Notes under the pieces: generated by a model
The model's input: the letters and a program-made list of their open reading frames with translations, nothing else
Told to the model about the DNA's origin: nothing
Databases searched by the model: none
Shown: positions 47,578 to 57,455 of the stretch, piece by piece
Position numbering within the stretch: position 1 is the first letter of the stretch
How the letters are laid out: every line of letters begins with the position of its first letter
Origin: Pseudisothecium myosuroides
Taxonomy: Eukaryota > Streptophyta > Bryopsida > Hypnales > Lembophyllaceae
Reading direction: 5' to 3'
DNA length: 64,000 bases
Assembly: GCA_951799445.1 (NCBI GenBank)
Contig: OX637290.1
Coordinates: forward strand, 436,501 to 500,500
Made by a program: the position numbers and the translations under genes

Positions 47578-49068
47578 GGTTAGATAGAGCGCACTCTGAT
47601 GACCCCCAAAAACAAATATGTCAACTCCAGCAGCATTCTTACATTGTACTCTACTGACTGTGATCTGCCCAATAGTGCTGGCTGTGGACTTCCCATACTC
47701 CGCCACTTGATTCTTGCGTTCAGCAGCTGCTTCGTGAAGTTCTGCTCCTTCTGTTCGCCAACGACATCTTGGTTCAGCGCCCGCGAGAAGTGCATTAGGT
47801 CTCCGTGGTGATCTTTGTCCGTCCACAGAGGTAAAATATTGAAGGTGGAGGCGAGCTTCTTGTCCTTCTCGGGAATCACACCAAGCCTAATCAGGTCCTT
47901 GAATGCCTGGACAGTGTGTTGGCCCCCTATAATGTAGTAGTGCGTCTTGGGGTTTTCAAAAATCTCCTTCTTCGGCGCTTGCTTCTCATAGTACGACACT
48001 ACCTTCGCCGGGCCATAGGGTCCCACTTTAAGGGGGAGCACTGTTATGACTTTGTTCTCCTAGTCATAATCAGGTGTGATTCGTGCCTTCCTCAACAGCT
48101 CATCAAGCCGCTCTGCCTGAATTCCCCTATACACGAGCAGTGCTACAGGTGCCTGGTGCAGATAGTCATAGTGCACGCGGATGAGCTCTCCTTTGCTGTC
48201 ACAGACTGGTTTCCTGCCCCATTTGTATAGGCCACCGAAAGAGTTCTCGTACAGGGTCTTCATCTTATTCATCTCTTCCGGTGTCATCTTCTTCACGTCT
48301 GCCTCCCCTAGAGCCACAGCCCTGTGAAGCGGAAGCGGGGTATTCGGTTTCTTCTTTTTTCCGGATGTCCCAGCTGCGGCTTCAACTTCGTCCCCGGGAG
48401 CACCAACTGCAGACTTCCTCTTCCTGGTCTTCTTTTTGGGGGATGGCGTGGGAGCAACCGCTGTCACGGCTTGGGGGGGAGCATTCGTATCTCGTAAGTC
48501 TTCCATGATTATGTCCCACTGGTTCTTCAGCTCCTTAGGCTTCCACCGAGGCTTAGACGTGTCTTTGCACATCAGATGTGACCTTGCAGTCACAGACTCG
48601 CACAGAGTGAGGCTGAACTTCGCGTAGTCAAGGATCAGCCCAAACGTTATGATCTCCCCGGAAAGGGGAACCTTCTCCTCTACAACTAGGAGCACTGTGT
48701 CGTCGTCAAGCCCCTTCATTTCAAGTACCTTCAGTCCGGCAGTTGGGTGCCCCATTGTCCCATTCACCAACGTGGGAAGAATAGTGGCGGAGCCGTCACT
48801 CTCTGCTTTCCAGGCGATTCCCCAATGCGTAATCTGCTCGTCGCATCGGAAAAAGGCTTGTGGTGGATGTGGACCTGTGTACTCCAAAGACGTAATGTAG
48901 CAGTCGATGAAGGGACCAAGCTTCCTGGGTGTCAGTTCTTCTGGACCTTCAACGACTTGCATTTCACTGCAGCATGGTAGAAAGAGATGTTAGTTTCCAC
49001 ATTGTCCGATAGAGCAGAATGATGGTGGTGCGATATTATTCCCGTTCTAACTTTAATTTTTATCCTTA

Positions 49069-49740
49069 GTCGTGGGATCCCACGACGGATGTTATGAAAG
49101 AGAAGGAATGGTTTCGTGATCATTTTGATGACCTGGTTTCACAAATTACCGTTGTCGTGGGATATCACGATCGGTTACATTCACGGACAGTAGTGGGCAG
49201 GAGGTTACTGCATCTCAACTCACTAACTGAAGGCGTCCCGGAATATGACGACGGCACCAAATAACATAGAATGGATATTGGAATATCTTAGAAGGTGATC
49301 GGTGATGATTTGTGAAACTACTGTCTGTCGTGGGATCCCACGATTGATTGTTCACATAATCAACGCTATTTGTTAACCTGCCTGCATCTCAATTTCTCTA
49401 CCCACGCTAGACTTTCTCGTCGTGATTTCCCACGACGGTTTAGTACTTGAATGCTCTATGTAGGTGGCCTTCTAATTGTTAAGTCTGGGTCAGGCGCGGT
49501 CTTTACTATCCTCCATCGGGGGATCCCACGATGGGTTACTAATCCGCTGCCTGGTCTATGCTTAATATGTGGTCTGGGTTCAGATTGCGTCTTCACATCT
49601 TATCATCGGGGGATCCCACGATGGGCCACAAACCCTAAATCTCGTGTGGCCGCGCAGTGGTGGGCGGCTAGGGTTTCAAGTCAGGGATCCTACGATGCTC
49701 GAATCTACACAGGGACTGCCCTGTCGTGGGATCCCATGAT
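49069..49740. repeat. GATC-palindrome cluster 3 (intron)
   Basis: Eight copies lie at 49069-49086, 49154-49172, 49327-49344, 49417-49434, 49515-49532, 49605-49622, 49679-49696 (weak) and 49723-49740, in the intron 48967-49999 of the fusion gene. Several are perfect 18-bp palindromes or one base off. The plus-strand ORF over them (RGIPRW repeats) is a by-product. Confidence 0.85.
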
Positions 49741-50802
49741 GCACGGTTTTAGGGTCACTATCCGCGGTAACAGAGTCACGTACTCATTACCGTGTGTTCT
49801 TCTCGGCATATGTACTACCGTATTTCTCGTCCATGTTTATAACAGCGACTATGACAGAGGCTCTACTACCCTCGTTTTCAGCAAAGTGCGTACCAATGCA
49901 ATTGCAAACAGCCATACCCTAATTATTAGCATTGTTTATAACGTAGACATTGCAAGCAAGAAACGGAAAGTAATGAGAATACAATTCAAAGTAACTTACG
50001 GGTCCTTCCAAACTGGGAGGTCTGCTGTACGCTGGGATGGAGCTGCTGCCATCGTAGCTTCCGCTTGCACGGGTCCGGCCTTGTTTTCAGCTACTACAAA
50101 AATGCCCTTCCGCTCTTTGAAAGACTGTTGCATGAAATTCAAATGCAGAAGAAATTGTAGCTTCAATCATTCACTGAGAATCACAAACTCGTAACTTGTT
50201 TCTTCATGACTAGCCAAGTGAATTTAATTGAAGAGAAGGTAAACTTAAATCTAAAGTGACGAACTAAGTAGCCTATCGCACAGAAAACAAGCGTGTCTGA
50301 TCATAGTCATAAAATCCCTGCACAAACCATGTTCTTAATATCATTCACAAACGAGTACTGTCTAACTAAATAATATACAATGAACTCTTCGCTCCATTCC
50401 TCTTTGGGAGCAACATTCCCGTTCCTTACTTCACTTTGCTTCAATTCAAACACTCACAGCAGTCCATACACATTGAACTCTAGTTCGTGAACTACATCAA
50501 GGTTACTTAGCATTTTAGGGTCTACAGTTCATATGAACCGAGAACTACGATGCGTAAGGAGAGCCTACAGCTGCAAGGAAGGCGAGTGCTAAACATTCAT
50601 TGTATCCATGTACTAGAATGATGCAATCTACAAGCTTGAATGGGATCATCAATTCTTTCCAAGCCTAGAAGCTAAAATCCAGAGCAAACGCGCAGCTCTA
50701 TGCAATCAGAAATCCACAACAAAAAAGTAAATCAACCTCACAGATGGAGTCAGAACTACAAAATCAAAATGCTGCTTTGGAGGCTTGACTACGACAAACT
50801 AA

Positions 50803-51193
50803 CCTGTTGGATGAGCCGAGTGAAATCCAACACCCTGTCCTTCTCGCGCAATAGATCCAGAAGCTTGCACACCGCCTCTGCCAGGAAATGCTCCGAACAC
50901 TCCACCACGAGATAGCAGTGTCGTTCTCCGCGCAGCTCGACACAGACTCCGCCAGCGAAATTTGAACACGCTCCTTCAATGTCCCCCGACGCACTCAGCT
51001 CCGCGCACAAATGTTGAACCAAGCAGAGAACCTCCAAACAACCAAACTCACTCGAAATGCAAACCTTCAGACACTGACCCAAACTCACGGACTGCAGCAA
51101 CTGAGAATGAACGCACAAGGAAAGCGGAGAAGCGCACGACTGAGCAAAACGGAGAACGGAGAAGCACACGACGTCAGGAGAAAAACACAGCAA
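50803..51193 (-). other. Possible 5' exon of the fusion gene
   Basis: An open stretch ends KDRVLDFTRLIQQ at a donor (CAACAG, then GTTAGT) and would join in phase 0 to the acceptor at 50124 (SFKERKGIFVV). No ATG occurs in this frame, so it may be 5' untranslated sequence or part of a longer exon with a missed start. This is why the coding start is placed at the ATG at 50052. Confidence 0.35.
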
Positions 51194-51629
51194 GCAGACA
51201 TTGTGAGGAGGAAAGGAAACCAGGAGGAGAGGAAACCGGCGGGGGGAAATGCTGACGTGGCGCTGTCAGGTGCAAGACGGCGGAGGTCATGACTGCCCAC
51301 CCTCCTCATGATTACTGACATCATGAGGAGGGCTTGACTAGAAGTCTTAAGCTAAATAATCACTCATTACACAAAATGCTGAAATTAGGTCGCACACTTG
51401 CACCTCACTAATTTCGTGACATTCGATAATTACCACATACATTTTTTTTGTTTCTCTATAAGAATGCACTATTTGTTATTTAAATATTGTTGCTATTGGA
51501 ACTCTCGAAACTCCATGTCTACAAATAAAAATAATTGTAGAAACGTTTATTTACTTTGATGGCTTGTAAAGTAACTTTGTTGAAATAAGGCAACCTAGTT
51601 ATACTATTTTAAATGTCAGTATGGGAAAA

Positions 51630-52805
51630 AAATGTACAAGTTGTAAATACTCCGCTCATGAAGTGAAGAGTCATGAGCGGAAAAAGTCCATGCTACGTTT
51701 TCCCAAACTTACCACGTAACCTAAAAAAAAAACCTCGGTCTTGCGGTTCAAAGACCCTTCATTCCATAAATCATGCATGATGTTGTACGAGTTAATTTTA
51801 ACAAAAAAAATGTAGTTTTACTATTTTAAATACTCTGCCCATGCAAACATTTGTTACGAATCATGAGCGGTTTAATTTCATAGATTGCTACTAACATTGA
51901 TTTCTAGGTTTAACCTTTGGTTTCGATGATTATTATTTTTTTACAAGCCGCTAAATATGCCTTTAACATAATGAACTTTGATTTCTAGTTTGCACTTGTG
52001 TCATTTTTCTAGAAAATGATTAGTCCAAATTATTTAATTAAATAGAAATGACTGTAACGATTACATAAGTACAGGGAACATTGTTGATGATTCTCCTATA
52101 TAATTCTTTCTCATTCATCTCCTAGGCAATCATTTTCATGTATACAATCAACATGATTGGCAAATGTGTAATGAAGAAATAATATCTAAATTATCTTATT
52201 GTCTTCTATATTAATTGTCTTGCAATGATCATTGAATAGATGTGGACAAGAGCGTGATTGCCCGCGGTTTTAGGGGCATACTAGGTGTTAATCTATTTAA
52301 TTTACTTGTGTTTTGGAGCATATCTGAAGACAATTCTCCAAAGTACGTGACCAAGCCCAGCCGCCCATGATCTTGGAATTACTTGCAAAAAATGGAAATT
52401 AAAAAAAAATGTCAAACAAAGGACGTTTAGAAATGATCTTCAATTTATGAAAAAAAAAGTAATATTAAGTTACAACTTCAATTTTTTGTTTTTAAATCGA
52501 CATGTAATATGTATCACAATTTTGGAAAACGTACCATGGACTTTTCTTGCTCATGACTTCATGAGCGGAAGATTAAGAACTTATATATTCTTTTTTTGAT
52601 ACCGACATGTACTGTTTTATGTATGATTTATGGAATGAGAGTTCTTTGAATGAACCGCAGGCGGAGGAGGACCTTTTTAGGTTACGTGGTAAGTTCGGAA
52701 AAACGTAGCATGGACTTCTCCCGCTCATGCCTCTTCACTTCATGAGCGGAGTATTTTGAACTTGTACCTTTTTTTCTATATCGACATGCATTGTCTTATG
52801 CATGA
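51630..52805. mobile_element. Non-coding element with inverted ends, ~1.2 kb
   Basis: The segment at about 51636-51795 is complementary to about 52610-52775. Shared words include GTAAATACTCCGCTCATGAAG versus CTTCATGAGCGGAGTATTT, and CTTACCACGTAACCT versus AGGTTACGTGGTAAG. Internal CATGAGCGG words form further small hairpins. There is no ORF. This is probably a non-autonomous DNA element; exact ends and target duplication are not resolved. Confidence 0.6.
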
Positions 52806-52809
52806 AATT

Positions 52810-54330
52810 GCCAGACATTTTTAAAACGAAACCATTCCATGGCAGGGCCCGTTTCATTCCCAATTTTTTTTACTTCACGTGAATTAGAATTTTGCAATGG
52901 GCAAGAAGTGAATAATTATAGTGGTGGAATCTAAATCCTAAGAGGAAATCCAACTTCCACGATAGAATTTTATGCATGCATGTATGAACCATCCATGACA
53001 TTTTTAAAATGAAGCCATTTCATGGCAGGGCCCAATATTTTTATTCCCCATTTTTTTTAATTCACGTTAAGATGGATTTTTCAACGGGCAAGAAGTAAAA
53101 ATAGTGGTGGAATCTAAATCCTGAGAGCAATTCCAACTTCCACGATAGAATTTTATGCATGCATGTATGAACCATCCATGACATTTTTAAAATGAAGCCA
53201 TTCCATGGCAGGGCCCGTTTCATTCCCAATTTTTTTTACTTCACGTGAATTAGAATTTTGCAATGGGCAAGAAGTGAATAATTATAGTGGTGGAATCTAA
53301 ATCCTAAGAGGAATTCCAACTTCCACGATAGAATTTTATGCATGCATGTATGAACCATCCATGACATTTTTAAAATGAAGCCATTCCATGGCAGGGCCTG
53401 ACTGTTTCATTCCCAATTTTTTTTACTTCACGTGAATTAGAATTTTGCAATGGGCAAGAAGTGAATATAGTGGTGGAATCTAAATCCTGAGAGGAAATCC
53501 AACTTCCACGATAGAATTTTATGCATGCATGTATGAACCATCCATGACGTTTTTAAAATGAAGCCATTCCATGGCAGGGCCTCACTGTTTCATTCCCAAT
53601 TTTTTTTACTTCACGTGAATTAGAATTTTGCAATGGGCAAGAAGTGAATATAGTGGTGGAATCTAAATCCTTAGAGCAATCCCAACTTCCACGATAGAAT
53701 TTTATGCATGCATGTATGAACCATCCATGACATTTTTAAAATGAAGCCATTCCATGGCAGGGCCCGTTTCATTCCCAATTTTTTTTACTTCACGTGAATT
53801 AGAATTTTGCAATGGGCAAGAAGTGAATAATTATAGTGGTGGAATCTAAATCCTAAGAGCAATTCCAACTTCCACGATAGAATTTTATGCATGCATGTAT
53901 GAACCATCCATGACGTTTTTAAAATGAAGCCATTCCATGGCAGGGCCTGACTGTTTCATTCCCAATTTTTTTTTCTTCACGTGAATTAGAATTTTGCAAT
54001 GGGCAAGAAGTGAATATAGTGGTGGAATCTAAAACCTGAGAGCAATTCCAACTTCCACTGTAGAATTTTATGCATGCACGTGTGAAATTCCATGACATTT
54101 TCAAAATGAAGCCATAGTTCAATGGCAGGGCCCGTTTCATTCCCAATTTTTTTATTTTCATGTGAATTAGAATTTTTCAATGGGCAAGACTAGAAAATAG
54201 TGGTGGAATCTAAGGCTGGAGCAATTACATTTTTCTAAATTAAATTTTATGCATGCATGTATGAAATTTCATGACTTTTTAAATATTATTTAAGCCATTT
54301 CAAGCCATCACGCATTTCATTCCCGATTTT
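52810..54330. repeat. Tandem satellite, 182-184 bp unit, ~9 copies
   Basis: The word CCATTCCATGGCAGGGCC or a close variant recurs at about 52832, 53015, 53199, 53381, 53563, 53747, 53930, 54112 and (decayed) 54294, giving a period of 182-184 bp. Each unit also holds TTTATGCATGCATGTATGA, a run of T, TTCACGTGAATTAGAATTT and ATAGTGGTGGAATCTAAA. The outer units are more diverged than the inner ones, as expected for unequal exchange. The small ORFs here are by-products. Confidence 0.9.
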
Positions 54331-54645
54331 TTGTTTTACATCGGTGGAGATTGTTCAAATAACAATAACAAATAACAATATTACGTACATCGTTGTCAAA
54401 TAATGATGTAGATGTATACCACGTTCGATCATTTCAAAAATCCAGATGAAGATTACATGACCTACAATATTCTCATGAATGACATGATTCCAGGTTTAAG
54501 CATTCATCACTCGTCAAAGTGCATTAACAAATTTGAAAGCATTTAACTCATTAAATCATTCAGACTGAGATTTAAAATACAAAATAAATAAATGGTTCAG
54601 TTTGTTCTTTGTTCCATCATGATTGCACATCCAAAGTCCTTCACA

Positions 54646-54798
54646 AGGGGCTTTTTTGCGTTTCCCTCTCTCACTTTCCCCTATGTAAACAACAATCTTA
54701 TGACTTTTCATTGTGTCAACGGATTGTGACACAAGGAGAAGTCATGGATTGCCGTTTACGCAGGAAAAAATGAGAGAGGGAAACGCAAAAAAGCCCCT
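54646..54798. mobile_element. MITE-like hairpin, 153 bp
   Basis: The left end AGGGGCTTTTTTGCGTTTCC is the complement of the right end GGAAACGCAAAAAAGCCCCT. The arms extend about 30 bp (CTCTCTC/GAGAGAG) around a short centre. No coding sequence and no clear target duplication were found. Confidence 0.75.
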
Positions 54799-55059
54799 GG
54801 TGCTTTATTTAAAAATTCGTAGATGAAATAAAAATTGTGTCAATCATTGTTTAATCCGTAAAGTCCCATATTAAACCATAGGATGTTGTACTACATAACA
54901 AGAATTATATATGAAATCAATCTGTTAACTGACATTTTTAATTAGCAATATTGAGTTAGATTGAATTTTAAGTTCATATGTTCCCAGTCTGAGATGACGT
55001 AAACTTAATTGAGGAAAAAATTGGAAACAAATAATCAACGTCATTTTCATTTTCCATAA

Positions 55060-55285
55060 TACCCTAAACCCTAAAAGCCGTAAACCATGAACTGCAGACC
55101 CTGAAAACGTTAATGTAAAGCGCTGCCACTGTATAAACTAAACCCTATTAAACCCTGAAACCCTGAACCCTGAAACCAAGAACCATGACCTTGAAACCGT
55201 GAACACTACACTACAACATGTACCCTAAACCCTATGACCGTGGACTGTAGACCCTATGACTGTGGACCCTAGACCCTAAGATTGC
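55060..55285. repeat. Degenerate telomere-like CCCTAAA repeats
   Basis: Scattered CCCTAAACCCTAAA, AAACCCTGAAACC and related heptamer variants cover about 220 bp. They resemble an interstitial plant-type telomeric tract in decay. Confidence 0.55.
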
Positions 55286-56614
55286 ATTCATTGGAATAGA
55301 AAATAACAAATATGAACATTCGAGAGTTCAAAATTTTTGTTGATTCTTTTTGTAAGTGAGGTGTTCCACATGTTTCAGGTGCTCAAGTTTTTGGGTTCAC
55401 GAGATTTTGTACAGTTCGTTTTTGTAGGATACGTATGATCAGGTCGTGTAGGGGAAGAATTCTGAGTATTGATCGGGGAAGCGTGTGACATTCTGTGAAG
55501 TGATAGTCTTCAGAGTTTGATCCGCTTTGGTCAAAGCATCATTGACTCCTAGAAAACGGTGCAACGATACCATCCTTGAATGCGGCGAATTTCAAAATGT
55601 CAGTGAAGAATCGGAATTTCAGTGAAGCCTGGATTTGCGAAGTTCCAGTCAGAAAGTCAAGAGCCCCACGCCCTCCCTCCTTGTAGTCGGAGATGCGCGG
55701 AATTCGAGAATGCAATCAACTTCCGAAGTGAAGGACCGCACGTACCCCCCAGCCGTTGTTGATTGTGGCACGGCATTCAAGAACGCATCTAACATTCGAA
55801 ATCAAGGATCGCTTGGTGATTTCAAAATTCGCGGCGGGAATTCAGAGCTGAAGAATTCCAACCAGCCACCTGGTTCATAACCCGAAAAGAACCTGGAGCT
55901 TGCTCTTTTCGATTGCACACGTGAACAGGCGGAGCAGGCTGCGGAGTGGCGAGTGGATGTCTGCCGGTGTTGGCGATAGAGTGGGCGTGGAGGCGCACGA
56001 AGTTCTGACCGAGCCAGTTGCTGCAAGGTAAGAATGCATCCCTTGCAAGTGTTATGCGATTCCGAATGTTGAGGATTTTGTAGTCGAATTGACGCCACTG
56101 CACTCTGTCACAAACTGAGGATGTCGTAGATTGAAAGTGAAACGGAGTCTGCGATAATTTTCTTCGTGCATTGGTATCATTTTGCGAAAAACTCACGTGC
56201 TTAAGGGATCACCATGATGTGGTGACATCAAGGTTCCTTTTGAATCGCGGGACGGCACTGCCCTGAGGGCAAGTTGATATGAGAACCTTGTACGTGGATG
56301 ACAACCGGTCAGAACGTCTTCACAAAGTAGTGAAATTAGGTTGCGTTAGGAATTAGGCGGACTTACATGAGGAAAACCCAGCCATCAAATTCAACTACTT
56401 CTAAGAACGTTTCTTATTGTACCCATGGAGGTTCAGGAGTCTGAATTACAACAAAATCCACTTTAAAAGTAGAGAATTTTTGTACAGTAACTGAGAATAG
56501 TTATAGAGTGTCGAATGTCATGAAAACAGTGACAGGAAACCTAATTTCACGATCTTTGGTAAATACGTCGGTCTACGACAGTAGAATATGTGTATATATC
56601 CAACATACGTAAGC
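55286..56614. other. Intergenic, no gene recognised
   Basis: Several overlapping short ORFs on both strands (55635-56196) have no splice or domain support. No repeat structure stood out. Confidence 0.35.
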
Positions 56615-57296
56615 ATCGTGGGATCCCACGATCTCCGCTTATTGAGCGTGGGCGAGACCTCTCAGTCTTGGAGTAGAGAGATATCGCGGTCTGGTAGTCG
56701 AGGGATGTTCTATCATTTCGTCGTGGGATCCCACGATCGATTGAACCTTGGCTGTGGCCTTCCTGGTGTACGTCTAGGTGCCTTACTTTTCGATGACCGT
56801 CATACTCCTTATCGATCTTGTATAAGCATCGTGGGATCTCACGATCACATTTTCAGTTGGCACCAGGTTCTCCTACTCGGGGGGGTTCACAAACACTCTT
56901 CCGGATTTTACAGGATACCGAACTCGTGGGATCCCACGATTGATTGATAATATGTCGGGGACTCATCAGAGTGATTCAGTTTGACCCACTACTTCATTTG
57001 TATTTCTGTAGCGGTCTATGTGATCCCTTAGGAGGATCTTGGAATACCGCGATCTCTGGTTTAAGTGATTGAGCGCCAGAAGTGTCGTGGGATCCCACGA
57101 TGTATTGATCGTTCTTTGGTTAATGTCTTCTAAACTTCTGCGACGTTTTCCTGGATGCCTTGGCTTCTTCCCAGTGGTTCTGGGACGGCCTTCTTGAGAT
57201 CGCACTATCGCATCTGGGCTTTCGAACTTCTTGTTGACAGTAACTAGATTCACTTGTTCATGTTGCGTTGCCGTGTGATCGTGAGTTCCCACGACT
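56615..57296. repeat. GATC-palindrome cluster 4 (upstream of DUF7869 gene)
   Basis: Copies lie at 56615-56632, 56720-56738, 56828-56845, 56923-56940, 57084-57101 and 57278-57296. Four of them hold the 16-bp TCGTGGGATCCCACGA palindrome without mismatch. Spacing is about 95-195 bp. They end 160 bp before the first ATG of the plus-strand gene. Confidence 0.85.
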
Positions 57297-57455
57297 GTAC
57301 AGACGTTGATGCTTCTGTCCTTCATGTCGTGAGGTTACAATGTCATGAATGCAACGCTCTTCTGTAGACATGCCTAACTCCTTGAATGTATGATGTACAG
57401 GTTTTACAGATCGTTTTAATCTCGTCCAAGGGATTCGATAGAGCTCACTCTAACA

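Larger units (their letters stand above)
42943..50052 (-). pseudogene. Six-exon ParB-like / MTase-like / FCP1-like fusion
   Basis: Exons read on the minus strand: 50052-50000 (exon begins at 50124), 48966-47643, 47183-45825, 45724-45491, 45365-43688 and 43595-42943. Every junction has GT-AG ends and a matching phase. The total is exactly 1,767 codons including the stop, with one internal TAG at 48060-48062 (codon 320). Residues ~300-375 look ParB-like, with HYYIIGGQHTVQAFKDL in place of the GERR box. Residues ~740-900 recall an N6/N4-methyltransferase (GAVLLTDAEGFHVIV, ARLWDWHVV, YNVFVVFIFG) without a clear catalytic motif. Residues ~990-1540 are a disordered linker. Residues ~1550-1766 are an FCP1-like HAD domain. 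It is called a pseudogene because of the TAG, but the otherwise clean frame makes it a recent loss, a readthrough, or a base error. Confidence 0.68.

Noticed and set aside
49451..50194. 247-codon plus-strand ORF with RGIPRW repeats
   Set aside because: It is antisense to an intron and an exon of the fusion gene, and its repeats are translations of the palindrome. No domain or codon bias supports it.
53919..54180. Minus-strand ORFs in the satellite array
   Set aside because: They come from translation of the tandem unit and are not conserved between units.
23448..57296. CRISPR-like arrangement of regularly spaced repeats (minisatellite or palindrome clusters)
   Set aside because: Spacers are not uniform, the DNA is eukaryotic with introns, and no cas-like gene is present.
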